From: Armadillidium nasatum
Lineage: Eukaryota > Arthropoda > Malacostraca > Isopoda > Armadillidiidae
Assembly (NCBI GenBank): GCA_009176605.1
Contig: SEYY01021192.1
Location: 5,001-40,000 of the forward strand
Direction: 5' to 3'
DNA length: 35,000 nucleotides
Every line of letters begins with the position of its first letter. Position 1 is the first letter of the stretch. Of this stretch, positions 1-34,125 are shown piece by piece. The notes beneath the pieces were generated by a model. It was not told where the DNA came from. It saw only the letters and a program-made list of their open reading frames with translations, and ran no database searches. Position numbers and translations under genes: made by a program.

Positions 1-339
1 TTTTTCTTTTAAAATAATTTTTTTTGTCCGGTAAGGGTAAATTTTTCCAATTTATTTAAAAAAAAAAATTCAAGTGACCATATAACTTTTTTTCGAAAGC
101 AGATATCAAAAATCTGTTGCTAGCGTTTCTTGCAATTGGGGCTAAGAATTTTCAGTTAAATTTTCAGGTCATTTCGACCAGTGGTTTGGCCCTCCTATTC
201 ACTTTTTTTTTAAGTTTGGCTCCAAATAACTTTCAAACCGTTATAGACTCGGAAAAACGTCAGAAATCGACTGTTTTCAGTTGGAAAAAAGGCAAATTTC
301 TGTAATCGGTCAAAATACTAAAAAACTTTTTTTTGGAAA
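1..339. other. AT-rich non-coding DNA
   Basis: I see no convincing gene here. The stretch has short A and T tracts and one 62-codon open frame from 117 with no recognisable motif. It may be flank or an upstream part of the gag-like remnant that follows, but nothing in the bases shows this. Confidence 0.5.
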
Positions 340-1200
340 TTGAATCCTCCCCTTTATAAAGTGAGATTATTAGAGACCATCAGCCTTGATCACACTAAAT
401 TTGATAATCAAATCCACTCCTTATTAAGCGAATCTGATCTCTTGAATTATGACTTGTATTGTTTTAGAATCAAAGCAAATATTCAAAGTATTATTAATAA
501 AGCTCAAGCGTTGCTAGATGACAATAAGTCTAAAAACCGATCAACGCACTCCCCCCCATGGTAATTGTTTTTCTGAATCATGCCATAACAAGCCCATCTT
601 GTACAAACCCCTATGAAAATCCTTACCTGGCTTCGATGGTAATATTCTAGAATTTGAACGATTTATCCAATTGCTCGAATCTGCAGTAGAAAGTAAGGGT
701 TATAGCAATGTTGACAAACTAGAAGCCCTTTTCCAGTGTCTAAAGGGCACGCAAGCTGATATCTGGTTTCAATCTTAATAATGAAAATTATGAAATTGTG
801 CTAAAGTTATTAAAAAATGATTTTGATAATAGAACTAGGGTAATAGAATCACTAGTTTTAAAATTAAAACTTCCCTTCCTTCCCCTAAATATAATTATGC
901 TACATTGTATCAATTGTTTTATTGTAATATTGTCTTACAGAATCTTTAAAAACAAAGTCCATGATTGGTGATTGCTCTTCTTATAGCACCATTTTGGGTA
1001 TAATTTTGGTCCAAAAATTGTCTAAAGAGGCCAAAGACAAAGTTCCCTTAGAAAAAATTAAGTTAAATTGGTCTATTGAATTTATTCTAGATCTTATTAA
1101 TCAGAATTTATTTCCTTTAGAGGCTTCTGGACACATCTTAGGTCCTCCTGAAAAAGAAGTTAAATCTCTAGCCTCTAAACCCATTAATAATAATTCCCAT
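340..1200 (+). pseudogene. Broken BEL/Pao-type LTR retrotransposon gag remnant (DUF1759-like)
   Basis: Translated pieces in different + frames read like the gag region of BEL/Pao retrotransposons. The first (340-564) is a helical N-terminal part. The second (about 625-780) reads FDGNILEFERFIQLLESAV and then NVDKLEALFQCLKG, which resembles the conserved core of the DUF1759 (PF03564) family. The third (about 780-870) contains LNNENYEIVLKLLKNDF, and the last (961-1200) contains ILVQKLSKEAKDK followed by WSIEFILDLINQ. The order and spacing fit the family. The frame is broken by shifts and stops near 564, 625, 775 and 870-960, so no functional protein is made. No protease, reverse transcriptase or LTR is visible downstream, because the remnant runs straight into a TA array. 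The assignment rests on recalled family features and was not confirmed by a search. Confidence 0.6.
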
Positions 1201-1218
1201 TATAGGAGTGAAACTAGC

Positions 1219-1408
<190 letters not shown>

Positions 1409-1445
1409 AATTATATATATTTATATAATTATACAATTATATTAG

Positions 1446-3740
<2,295 letters not shown>

Positions 3741-3832
<92 letters not shown>
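3741..3832. repeat. (TA)n microsatellite 3
   Basis: About 92 bp of pure AT dinucleotide ending exactly at the left end of a small terminal-inverted-repeat element. Confidence 0.97.
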
Positions 3833-3835
<3 letters not shown>

Positions 3836-3900
3836 GCTTGGGTACAAGCACTTGTACTTGTTATTAAGTACAAATTTTTGAGTACTTGTACTTGAGCCTA
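3833..3900. mobile_element. Small hAT-like MITE with (GTACTT/AAGTAC) units
   Basis: The 68-bp block starts TAGGCTTGGGTACAAG and ends CTTGTACTTGAGCCTA. The reverse complement of the right end (TAGGCTCAAGTACAAG) matches the left end apart from two or three bases, so these are terminal inverted repeats. The interior repeats a CTTGTA/AAGTAC motif, and more copies run on to about 3950. Short TA-G ends with a subterminal repeat fit non-autonomous hAT-type elements, but this class call is inference. No target duplication can be read because the left flank is TA repeat. Confidence 0.5.
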
Positions 3901-3950
3901 ATGTACTTAGGAAAATCTAAGTACTTTCAAGTATTTTTAAGTATATATAT

Positions 3951-5410
3951 GTCAAATTTTAAATTTTAAAATCCTTAAAAATTATTTATCCTGTAATGAA
4001 AAAATATATTTCTGATCCTCATATCGTAAGATTTGTCAAAAATATTCGAGTATGGGTAAATCTCATTATTATTAATTATTGTTTTATAAATTTTTGAAAA
4101 ATTCTTGAATTAGATAAATCTATATAAGATTATTATTATTATTAATTAAATTTTGGAAATTTTTGAAAATAGTTAAACACTTTGTTACCACTGACTAGCA
4201 GGGTCCCTTTTCGAGGAGGGTACAGAAACTTAAAAGGAAACATAAGTCTAAGCCAAATGCGAGTATCTCAAGTGAAAATTATTAGAGGCATTAAAAAGAA
4301 AGATTAAATGCAGCAGGAAAAACAGATGAAGGATAGAGGTCCATAGAACAGAAATGAATGGAAAGGAGGAGGTACTACAAAGAGTAATTCTAGATTTTCT
4401 AATATTTATATAAAATTCTTGTGTAAGGAAGGCACCCTTTGTGCTATGAGAGAAACACAATGGTGGTAGAATATGAGAGTTCAGTTATCTCACTCATCTA
4501 ATGCTGTATTATATATAGAAAAAAAAGTGTCAATGTTAAGTCCTTGAGATAGAGGAACATGTGTTTAAAAGTAGGGGACAGTTTATTAGTCTTTTAGCCA
4601 AAGATTCAACCCTGTCCAAAAGAAAAGTGGAACTGGATTTCCCCCAACTGTGAGAACTACTCCATGCAAAGGTGGATAAGACCCATATATAAATGGAATA
4701 AACTCATCAAAAGAAATAAATTTCTATAAATTGAATTACTCCAAGTGTTCCTGAAGCCACCTTAGCAACCATTATGAAATGAAATTTCCAAAACAACTTA
4801 GTGTTTATGTTCAGACTAATGATGCTTATGTTATTCACAGGTTAGATGGGAGAGATATTGAAGGAGATAAGAGAGTTGAAAGGTATTGAGAGGGCGATAT
4901 GAAGAGCTGAGGAAAACTATTAGTACTGATGCATAGAGTAGAGACAAACCAGAGCAGGTGATATCTCAGACAGATACTCCCTCTGAAAAGAGAGTAGAAT
5001 CCCATCTGTCTCACTAGTCATAGAGATATCAGGATTTCACCTTTAATCACATGTAGAGACATGGGGGCATCTGGAAGAAGAATAGGGGAGGAATGCAAGA
5101 ATTATTCTGGATAGAATTAGATAATAAAAGGAGGCTGAAAGGATTTGCCTTACCAGAGTGAGTATTAACCACATATCATAGATTGAATACATAATGGATA
5201 GGCAAAGGCAAAAAATATTTGAATCATTTGAGAATGCAGCTAACTCTTTTCAGTGGCAGTATTCTGTTTCATCAGGGTTAAAAAAATATCTCTTACGTTA
5301 AATAAATTAAATCTCGAGCAAATGCATTTAAAATATAATTGTGCACTTTTTTTGAGACTGAAAAGGGATAACTAAGCTTGCATATTAGGGACATCCTTAT
5401 TTATTTTCAA
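3951..5410. other. Unassigned, probably decayed repeat DNA
   Basis: No coding frame is supported. From about 4200 to 5250 the + strand is unusually purine-rich and less AT-rich than its surroundings, with many GAGA, AGAG and GGAG words. Such a composition shift suggests an old inserted repeat, but I do not recognise the family. A 70-codon minus frame at 4248-4460 has no recognisable domain. Confidence 0.4.
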
Positions 5411-6440
5411 TGTTTCAAGAGCTTCTAATATTGTTAAAGCTGAAATCTTTGCTCAGACTTTTGCATCCAACTCTTTCTTAGAAGATTCCAGAGAGCTATT
5501 TCTCCTCCTTCAGCCCCCTCTAACTCATATATGCCTAACTTTATAATTTCTTCTAAAGATGTCATTTCTGCTCTCTCTGAGCTTAACACTAAGAAGGTGT
5601 TTGGTCCTGATGGTATTCCTCCTGTGATTCTCAAAACTTGTGTTTCTGAGCTTGCTCCCTGCCTTGGTAAACTATTTCATCTCTGTCTCTCCACTTCAAA
5701 CTTCCCTTCTTGCTGGAAATGTGCACTCATTCAGCCTTTACTGAAGAAGGGTGGACCCCTCGCAACCCTCTATCATCCTATTTCTTTAACCTCTGTTCTT
5801 TCTAAAGTTTTTGAATCTATCCTTAACAGGAAGATTTGGAAACACCTTAATTCTTCTAAACTTATCACTGATTGCCAGTATGGCTTCTGTAAAGAGCACT
5901 CTACTGGTGATCTTCTTTCCCTACTTTCTGACTTGGTCCTCCACTCTTCGTGGTTTCTGTGAGTTTCGCTGTGGTGCTAGACATATAGAAAGCCTTCAAT
6001 AGAGTCTGGCACAAAGCTTTGATTTCCAAACTTCCCTCTTTCAGAATCTATTCTTTCTCTGACCTTTCTGATTTCCTTTCCTGTCATTTCATAGCAGCTG
6101 TTGTACATGGCTACCATTCTTCCTTTTAATCTATAAATAGTAGTCTTCTTCAAGGATCTGTCCTGTCTCCAACTCTTTTTCTAATTTTCATCAATGACCT
6201 CTCTATTACTTTATCACCTATCCACTCCTATGCTAATGATTCCACCCTTCATTACTCCTTTCAATTTGAAAGACGTCCCTCCCAACAGCATTTAATTGAG
6301 CAACTGACCTCTGATCTTTTTCATATTTCAAATTGGGGCAGAGAAAACATGGTCATTTTCATTGCTTCAAAAACTCGATTCCTCCATCTTTCTACTCGAA
6401 CACCGTCTTCCACACAAATATGAGACCTTCGAAACCACTC
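5411..6440 (+). pseudogene. Non-LTR retrotransposon reverse transcriptase remnant, copy A
   Basis: This is a decayed reverse transcriptase domain of a LINE-type element, probably of the Jockey/CR1 group. In order along the + strand are an upstream AEIFAQTFASNS block (about 5440), FGPDGIPP at 5600-5623 (the conserved start of the RT core), PISLTSVLSKVFE at about 5780, a QYGF block at about 5876, QGSVLSPTLF from 6151 and the catalytic-box region at 6229-6240. The catalytic box reads YAND where active enzymes have Y/FADD, so one metal-binding Asp is lost. Stops and frame changes occur near 5962, 6000 and 6131. The element is dead. It has no endonuclease domain in view, and its right end fades out after about 6440. 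Confidence 0.85.
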
Positions 6441-8167
<1,727 letters not shown>

Positions 8168-8365
8168 TAGTGATGGAGCGATACCAAAAATTTTTACCGA
8201 TACCGATACCTAAAAATTTACCAGGTACCGATACCCGATACCTGAAAATATACCGATACTTACCGATACTTTTATCCATTCATTATACCAAAATTTTTAC
8301 TGATACCGATACCCCATACCTGAAAATATACCGATACTTACCGATACCGATGCTTCACTCCATCC

Positions 8366-8368
<3 letters not shown>
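8168..8368 (-). mobile_element. GGTATC-rich MITE, copy 1 (hAT-like)
   Basis: This 201-bp element has terminal inverted repeats. The left end reads TAGTGATGGAGCGATACC, and the right end reads ...CTTCACTCCATCCCTA. The interior is made of imperfect CCGATA/GATACC hexamers and contains two related halves of roughly 90 bp (AAATTTTTACCGATACC-type blocks). It has no coding capacity. Relative to copies 2 and 3 it is reversed, because its CGATACC end is on the left and its TGAAG end on the right. Both flanks are TA runs. Terminal repeats of about 11 bp, starting TA-G, with repeated subterminal motifs fit non-autonomous hAT elements; the superfamily is inferred. Confidence 0.75.
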
Positions 8369-8653
<285 letters not shown>

Positions 8654-10505
8654 ATTTATTATTTTATTTTGCATTACCCCACTTCTTAAAAGGGTAGTTC
8701 AATGTTAACCTAAGAAAAAAGCACTTAAATTATGGAAGAATATAGGTATATATTTATTTTAAGATGCTCCTTAGATAGTTAACTAGGTATAGATAGAAGT
8801 TTAAAAATATTTTCTTAAGGTTAAAAATAAGAATAATACAATTATAGGCTACAATATAGACACACAAACACACAGTCCTATCATGACTATCCCATTTCCA
8901 TTCCATTCCATGATTTCCATATCACTGAATGACTGGTTATATGCATCTATAAAATTAAATTTTAGAAATAAAATTATTCAGAATTTGGGTTAAAGCCACC
9001 ATAATATAAAAACCAAAATACAGATTTAAAGAGTACATTACTGAGTTGTGTGTAAAGAGAAGAGAGTAAGCTGTATTGGTGGATTTTTAACAAGCTTTGA
9101 ACCTTTAAGGTTACTTTAGGAAAGACTGATGCACAAGTTACTTTAGTGTGGTGAAGAAGGGTAGTGATATAAAATTGGATAAAGGAATGAATGAAAAAGG
9201 AGACTGTATTACTAAGTGGTTGCAGTTTATAATGGAAACTAGTTCCTAATCTATAAACTGGTTTGGATAAGGGAGTAGAAAGTTAGTTCCTGCTGCTTTC
9301 TGATACAAAGCTGGCCTGCTTATATTGAGAAACAAATTTTGGTTGAATGGGATTTTAAATAAATTTTTTGGCTAAGCTAGTAATAAAAGTTCAAAGTAGA
9401 TTAAAGTGTAAGGTTCTTTACTGTGTTATCTTTTTAGAAATTTTAATGTGAACAAAAATTTTTTGTGTGATTATCATTATTAATGAAAATTGGTCAGTGC
9501 CTAGAAGCCAGGAATAGAAGTGATAAAATTATTTAGCTATAAGCCATTATATTAGGCTAATTAAATAAAAGCAGAGTAATCAATAAACTTTGTATTGGAT
9601 GTTAATTCATTAATTATTACTATGTACTCAGGTTGACTATAGAGTCTTTAATATAAAGATAAATAAGAAAACCTGCCACTCTAATGCAACTATTTTTATC
9701 TACAACAAGATAGCCTATTTTTGGAATAAGTTTGCCTCATAATGCAATTGATAGTGGTTCACTTTGAACCTTTAAGGAGATTAGTATATGGATGATCAAG
9801 ATATGGTATGAATTTTAAGTATTTAACTTTCTTTTTAAAGGTCAATTGATTATATTGACATCACTTTAGGTTTAGAATTTGGGTACATTTTGAATTCATC
9901 ATTCTTTGAGGTGATAATATTAACAATCCTTTTGGGTATATATAATGTTTTTGTTATTCTTAGATTACTGTATTTTAATTGATTACTTTTTTTAAGATGA
10001 AATATTGTATAAGCAATTGTGGGCAGATCAACTATCTGAATGATGGGTAACTGAAAACTTAAATTAGTTACATCATCCAAAAAAAATTGGTAGCATTTGT
10101 TTTTACTTGACAGTTTTGATAAACTCATTTGGTTTTTTACCGGACCTTTTCATAACTCAGACATTTTACTTAATCCCTTTCCCACTATGTATTTTCAACC
10201 ATCCCCTATGTTTGGTTATTCTAGATGTGATTTCTTTGAATAGTTACTACCTCAACAGAAGGCATCTTACATAGGTTACAAGGAGTATAATATAATGGAG
10301 TTGATGGTCTATATTCTTTCTCTCTTAACTAGACCTCACAAACTGTTTTAACCCTTTCACTGCAGCATTTTACTTTGCCACGTTGTATGAGATTTAATTA
10401 TTTATTCATTTATTTCAAGTTTTTACTAGAGTTACCCACTGTTATTTAGTTTTTATTATTAAATTATAATATTTTAGGATAACTTTTATATTTTTCATTA
10501 TTTCA

Positions 10506-10507
<2 letters not shown>
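8654..10507. other. AT-rich non-coding DNA
   Basis: No gene is supported in this 1.85-kb stretch. A 92-codon minus-strand open frame at 9850-10128 has no motif I recognise and no supporting features such as splice sites or neighbours, so I do not call it a gene. A short CA-rich run lies near 8860-8873. Confidence 0.5.
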
Positions 10508-10591
<84 letters not shown>

Positions 10592-10592
10592 A

Positions 10593-10595
<3 letters not shown>
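10508..10595. repeat. (TA)n microsatellite 6
   Basis: About 79 bp of pure TA, then TA with two extra A bases, leading directly into a long poly(A) tract. Confidence 0.96.
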
Positions 10596-10651
<56 letters not shown>

Positions 10652-10676
10652 AAAAATTTTTTTTTTTTTTTTTTTT
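10596..10676. repeat. Poly(A)-poly(T) palindrome
   Basis: About 53 consecutive A bases are followed by TTTAAAAA and 20 T bases. The halves are complementary and can fold back. This may be two retroposon tails meeting head to head, or simple slippage growth. Confidence 0.95.
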
Positions 10677-11224
10677 GACAAATGTCTTCAGAATGCATCA
10701 ATATATGTCACAGAAACGAAAGAAATCTCTTACATAATGACGAGAGTTAACATGAAGCAAATACAGAGCATTACTAACATAATAGTGCTTCATCTGTGAT
10801 GAGACTTTTAAATCACTAACATATTAGTGCCACACAGAGAAGTGTTAACTTGGTTGTTTATCATCGTCTTCATCACAGAAATACTACTTTGTGTAATTCC
10901 AGTCATTTTCATACTCTGGAAACTTATGTTTCTTAGATTTCATTCTAGGATTATGCAAAATCTATTTTCCACCTTACCATAAACTCTTCCATAGCAAATT
11001 TTAGCAACCTTTCTCTCATTTTGTTAAATGTTAATTTTAACATTTTTTTTTTTCTTGTTCTTTTCAATGACTTTTCAGGTATCTTACCTTCTAAAACATA
11101 ATAACCCTTTATTCAAATATTACTTCTAAACCCACTTTGAAAAATTACTATGCCCATTTTGTTCCTTCTCCACTTAAAGTAGACATAACATTGCAATTTC
11201 TTGTTTTGATTTCTGCCATTTTGA
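10677..11224. other. Unassigned DNA upstream of the second RT remnant
   Basis: No coding frame is supported. Part of this stretch may be the even more decayed N-terminal portion of the reverse transcriptase remnant that follows, but similarity could not be traced by eye. Confidence 0.4.
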
Positions 11225-11615
11225 TCTTAAAATCTCAAGAAGTTACATTTTCCTGATGGTATTCCACCAGTTTTCTAAGCTTGTGCTTCTTAAGACTGGT
11301 AAACTGTTTTCTCTGCTTGTTAACTCATTCAGCTGTACCAAACATTTTTCAGCTTTAACATTTTTTTTTTTCAAAAGTTTATGAACCTACCTATGTTGTA
11401 ATATTTAAAAAACAAATTTTTAATCTTGTCTCAGATAACCATCTTATAAAAACACATTAACTGGTGATCTATTCTTGTCTCTTAATTCTTTGCTCATTCT
11501 ATTTTATTAAATCTTTGTTGAGTTATTAACCATATTGAAACCTTTTAATATTCTAGCATAAAGTTTGAATTCAAAATTTCTTTCAATATCTATTCTTCTT
11601 TCAAGGGGTTAAATT
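11225..11615 (+). pseudogene. Non-LTR retrotransposon reverse transcriptase remnant, copy B
   Basis: A heavily mutated relative of copy A. The nucleotides TCCTGATGGTATTCC at about 11252 match those encoding the PDGIP block of copy A. They are followed at matching distances by similar GGTAAACT, CTCTGC, AAGTTTATGAA, CAGATAACCATCTTAT, ACTGGTGATCT and CATAAAGTTTGAATTC words. Many stops and small deletions are present, and about 120 bp is missing relative to copy A between the first two blocks and the AAGTTT block. Same strand and same element family as 5411-6440, but clearly older. The call rests on alignment by eye. Confidence 0.7.
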
Positions 11616-11879
11616 AACCACTCAATATTATTTTAAAATGCCTATTCCATAGTGCTTTTTTATTAATATAAATGGGTAATAATATTATAAACTATCTAAA
11701 ACAAAATTTAAATAAAAAAAATATTCAGCAAAAATTGAAGACATGTATTGGAGCAAATTTCATGGCAAATTTTCAGCACATTCCTTCTGTCAAAATGACT
11801 TGATAATTGACTTGTAGATAGTTAAATCATTGATATTCATTTTGTTATTATTGAATTTTTTTTATGTCTGCTGCCCCAA

Positions 11880-12480
11880 ATTGTTGCATGCCTCATAATC
11901 AGGAAAATTTAAAAATTGTTTTTGCCCAAAAAATATATTTGGGCATAACTTTTTTTTTTTTTTCTAGCAATCTAAAGTTTACAAAATTTTCAGAGGGTGT
12001 ATAGTTGGGTAAGATATAGGTATATTTTTTATTTAGAACAATTTTTTGTATACTAAAAGATTTTGTTGCTGCGCTTTAATTTTTTAAAAAAATTCCCATG
12101 CACAGCACCAAAATGATTGGGTATATAAAAATATTTTGGAAAAAAAAAATATGTAACATGCCCAACTGTTTTCTTCCATGCACAGAAACAAAATGGTTGA
12201 GAGTACAAAAAAAAAATGTTTCTAAATAAAACATCCATATCTCACCCAGCTTTATAATGTTTTCTAAAAAGTTGTGTGTACCCAGTTATTTTGGTACTGC
12301 ACACTGGAAAATGTTTTTAAAATTTTAAAAATTTTCCCATGTGCAGCAACAAAATAGTTGGGTATAAAAATCAAGTTTTTAGAGGTTGTATAAGGCAAAT
12401 GAACATTTTTTTTAGAAAAAAATTTCTTGTATACAAAAAATTATACTAAATAAAAAATGTGTATTTCGTCCAATTGTACA
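11880..12480. repeat. Cluster of imperfect direct and inverted ~30-bp repeats
   Basis: A unit close to CCATGCACAGCACCAAAA followed by TGGTTGGGTATA occurs in direct orientation at about 12097-12128, 12176-12208 and 12336-12368. A reverse-complement copy lies at about 12279-12307 (CCCAGTTATTTTGGTACTGC). Partial traces occur near 11878 and 12159. The units are separated by A and T tracts. No coding potential is seen, and the family is not recognised. Confidence 0.65.
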
Positions 12481-14469
<1,989 letters not shown>

Positions 14470-14471
14470 TA

Positions 14472-15704
<1,233 letters not shown>

Positions 15705-15988
15705 CAAATTACATTGAGTGAAACTCAGATATAAAATAGGTGTTAACATGTCTAGAATTCTAAGTTTTAGAGGCTGGACATTTTTCAACAGACTGTTTTA
15801 TAAAACTACACTTTAAACTTAATAAATCTTTTCCTTTACTATGTCCTTATGATAATAAATCGCAGCTCTTCACATTTTCTTTGAGTAAATGTTTGAAACC
15901 TTTTTGCATTTGTATGAGCCTCCTTTTTTCTCATGATGTCACAAATCTAACTTGGGAGAGTTTCTATGCAATCTACAACATATCATTA

Positions 15989-16040
15989 CACTATTATCTC
16001 TAAATGACACCATGCACTATTATCTCTAAATGATACCATA
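15989..16040. repeat. 26-bp tandem duplication
   Basis: Two adjacent 26-bp units start CACTATTATCTCTAAATGA and end CACCATG or TACCATA. They differ at two positions, so the duplication is fairly recent. Confidence 0.9.
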
Positions 16041-16898
16041 GATGGAAAAAAAATACAGTGGATTTGTTAGTCAAGTGTGGAGGCCAGACAATTAGTCCAC
16101 TTCTAACAATCCAACATTCAAGTAATGTTTATGTATGTATTAGTAAACAACATTACTAAAATGAGATGGAGTGCTAATGTAAAGTGTAATCCTAGATGTG
16201 AAATAAGTCAGATTTTGAATGGTATTTTTTTCCCTGAAAACTGGCTATTCAGTTTCCAATAAATCTATAATTGTCAGACGCTTTTTGGTAATCCATGGTT
16301 CCTAATAAAGTCATACAGGAGGATGTTGGCTTATATTTTAAGAGGAGGAGATGATGTGATGGAGCAATCCTCTCCTCTGCTTTCACTTACTAATTGTAAA
16401 AAATTTTGATTTTTGTGAATTGTGCCTCATTTTCAAAGCATGTAGAGTAGCAAAATTGCATCAGAGGCACTCTGCTGTAATAACCAATATCGGAACCGTC
16501 CTTAGAGGAAAAACTATTAAAATTACGTGCATATGCTGCAGGAGGAAAGGATACAATTGCTGTTCTTGTAACACACCAAGCAGTTATACAAGCTATGTTA
16601 ATTTGCCTTGCTGATGTCATTGTTTCTTTGATTTATTTTATTCATTTATTTTTTATCCACACATTGCAAAATTTTTCTCTACTTCAGAGCTTTTACATGC
16701 GATTTTTTTTTCTTGTAGTAAAAGGAGGTGTACTTTTCAATATAGAAATAACTGTTGCTGCTTACCAAACTCTGACAAGATATATTATCAAAGGCTTTCA
16801 ATTAGAATACAGTATCACAACAAATTGAATTTTGTCCATGTTTGGTTAATTGAATTAACAAAGTAAACAAGTGAAGATTTCTAAATTAAATGAAAGTG

Positions 16899-17101
16899 AA
16901 ATTCATATTACTCACAATTTACTTCTTTATTACTGTGTTGACAGCTTGTTGGAAAATATTATTATTATTGCTTCTCAAGCTATCTGACTATAAAACTAAA
17001 TTAAAATGCTACACTATTAAAATAAGTAATATTCATATTATTCACAATACCTCTGTATTAGTGCAAACACAGCTTGTGGGAAAATATTATTGCATTACTA
17101 T
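16899..17101. repeat. ~70-bp imperfect direct repeat pair
   Basis: ATTCATATTACTCACAAT at about 16901 and ATTCATATTATTCACAAT at about 17031 begin two similar blocks. Each continues with TATTA-TGT/GTGCA, ACAGCTTGT-GGAAAATATTATT and a similar tail. They sit about 130 bp apart, upstream of the first coding exon. Confidence 0.7.
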
Positions 17102-17193
17102 AATATTATTTATTATTATTTATGTACTATTTATTGATTTCTTTAAAAAAAAATTCCACTAAAGTTTAAAATTTTCTTTCTCAATAGCTCCCA

Positions 17194-32369
<15,176 letters not shown>

Positions 32370-32486
32370 CGCATTGTATACTTTATATATATTTCTAGCA
32401 TTGATATGGTACATTGTACCCTACGTGAAATGTAAATATAGAATAAGTTGCAAATCTGTTTTTAAGTAAAAATTAATATTTGAAAT

Positions 32487-32488
<2 letters not shown>

Positions 32489-32520
<32 letters not shown>
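32489..32520. repeat. (ATA)n trinucleotide run
   Basis: About ten ATA/TAA units, the last of the trinucleotide repeats scattered from 31240 to here. Confidence 0.9.
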
Positions 32521-32524
<4 letters not shown>

Positions 32525-33776
32525 TTATATAAAAAATTTTGTAACACCTAAGTCATAAAACACACATTGGTCATTGGTCATTGATAAAATATAATGCAAA
32601 AAATTTTTTAGTATCAACACTAAAAAAGAAAAACTAATATTGTATCAAAACGAAAATAAATGTGCTGACAATTGGTGATATCTTTATTTTTTGTCATAGT
32701 TTCCCATCTTAGGTTTGAGGTCATATTTTTGGACTGTGACATAAGTTGAATTAATTGTATGTGATTTCAAATAAAAAATGTACTTGCATTTTTGCATGCT
32801 TACTTATTTTGTACTTATAATTGAATAGGTTTAGAGTTCTTGTACTTTGACAGTGATGTCTGTTATCGAACTGAAGATTGCATTTTAGTATCGAAAGATT
32901 GAGGTCTTATTTGTATTAGGAAATTGTTTGCAGAATCAAAGGTAAGCAACGTTTAAAATTAATTTGTAAAAGGAAGAGCTGGTGCGGGAGTCAACGTTGG
33001 GGAAATTTTCGTCAAAGTTCCAAACTTGTGAAGAAATTTTTCTTAGTCTTGTTACTAATTAAACCAAATAAAATTACCTGGAGTGATGACGATTTCACCT
33101 TACTAATAAAACCAAATAAAATTACCTGGAGTTATGACCATTTCACCTTACACGCTAAATAATGGTTGTATGATACCTACATGGCCTAAGATTTGAAAAA
33201 CTACTCCCTGAGGTTTTCAGTGTTTTGGATAACTAAATCAACATTCAGATTTGTTTTCTTATAGAGAGAGATCGTTTTTCTCTTTCAAAGCATGGGAAAA
33301 TTCTGAGAGAAGCGCATAAACAATTAAGAATACAAGGAGGGAAAGTTGATATTTGTATAAAATGTTTTCCAGGTATGTAAATTAAAGAAATAATAGTTAT
33401 ATATGTAATAAGGCCAGTTTTCTTTAATTTTAGTAAGGTAAATGTTATGTTTGAACTAATTTTGCCAACTCTTATTCTGTCTACATTAGGGCTTATTTTA
33501 AAATAATGCGGTACTGGCTATGAACCTTTGATTTATAATAAAGCAGAATTTCATTTTCTCCAGCTCCGTAGTCCTGAATAACGTAGGTAAGTTACATTAT
33601 TAATTTTTACTTCGTGTAAGATTCATTAATTTTCTCTCAAAGTACACGTCTTAATTTTGTACATGAAGTTACATGTTGATGTGGTTTAAAGTTGGCTATG
33701 CAATTTGAATGAAAGAAAAATATGAAATCGCAGGAGAAACCATGGTTTGTTGGAACAAGAAAATCAAAAAAAAAAA

Positions 33777-33807
<31 letters not shown>

Positions 33808-34125
33808 CTATTTTTTGTCTTTGCTGCAATATATATTGGACCTAAAACGATTTCATTTTAAAAGAATTCAATAGTCATGTCTGAATATAGTATGAAGTGA
33901 AGAATCAAGATTTTGTTTTTGCTTTGATACATACATGTAATGCGGGAATAAAATGTTCAAAAGAAATTTACAAAATCAGTAACTCGAAATGGAGAAGGAT
34001 GCTTGATAATTAAGGTGAAAATTATTTTCCAGAATACATTTATAATTTCGTAAACATGACAATTTTAAGGATACATTGACTCAAAAAATAAATAATTCAC
34101 GTTATTGCTCTTTTGTTATACGATT
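32521..34125. other. AT-rich non-coding DNA
   Basis: No gene is supported. It contains a 48-bp tandem duplication (33052-33147) and an A-T fold-back homopolymer at about 33766-33806. Confidence 0.5.
33052..33147. repeat. 48-bp tandem duplication
   Basis: Units 33052-33099 and 33100-33147 start TTACTAAT-AAACCAAATA and end ATTTCACC, with only three or four differences. Each contains AATAAA. A following TTAC suggests the start of a third copy. Confidence 0.92.

Noticed and set aside
9850-10128. 92-codon minus-strand open frame
   Set aside because: AT-rich composition, no recognised motif, and no neighbouring coding or splice evidence. Length alone is not enough in this sequence.
16390-16620. 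Overlapping open frames on both strands, one rich in Cys
   Set aside because: No domain recognised. Neither matches the N-terminus of DPP8/9, and no clear donor site would join it to exon 1. A decayed repeat is more likely.
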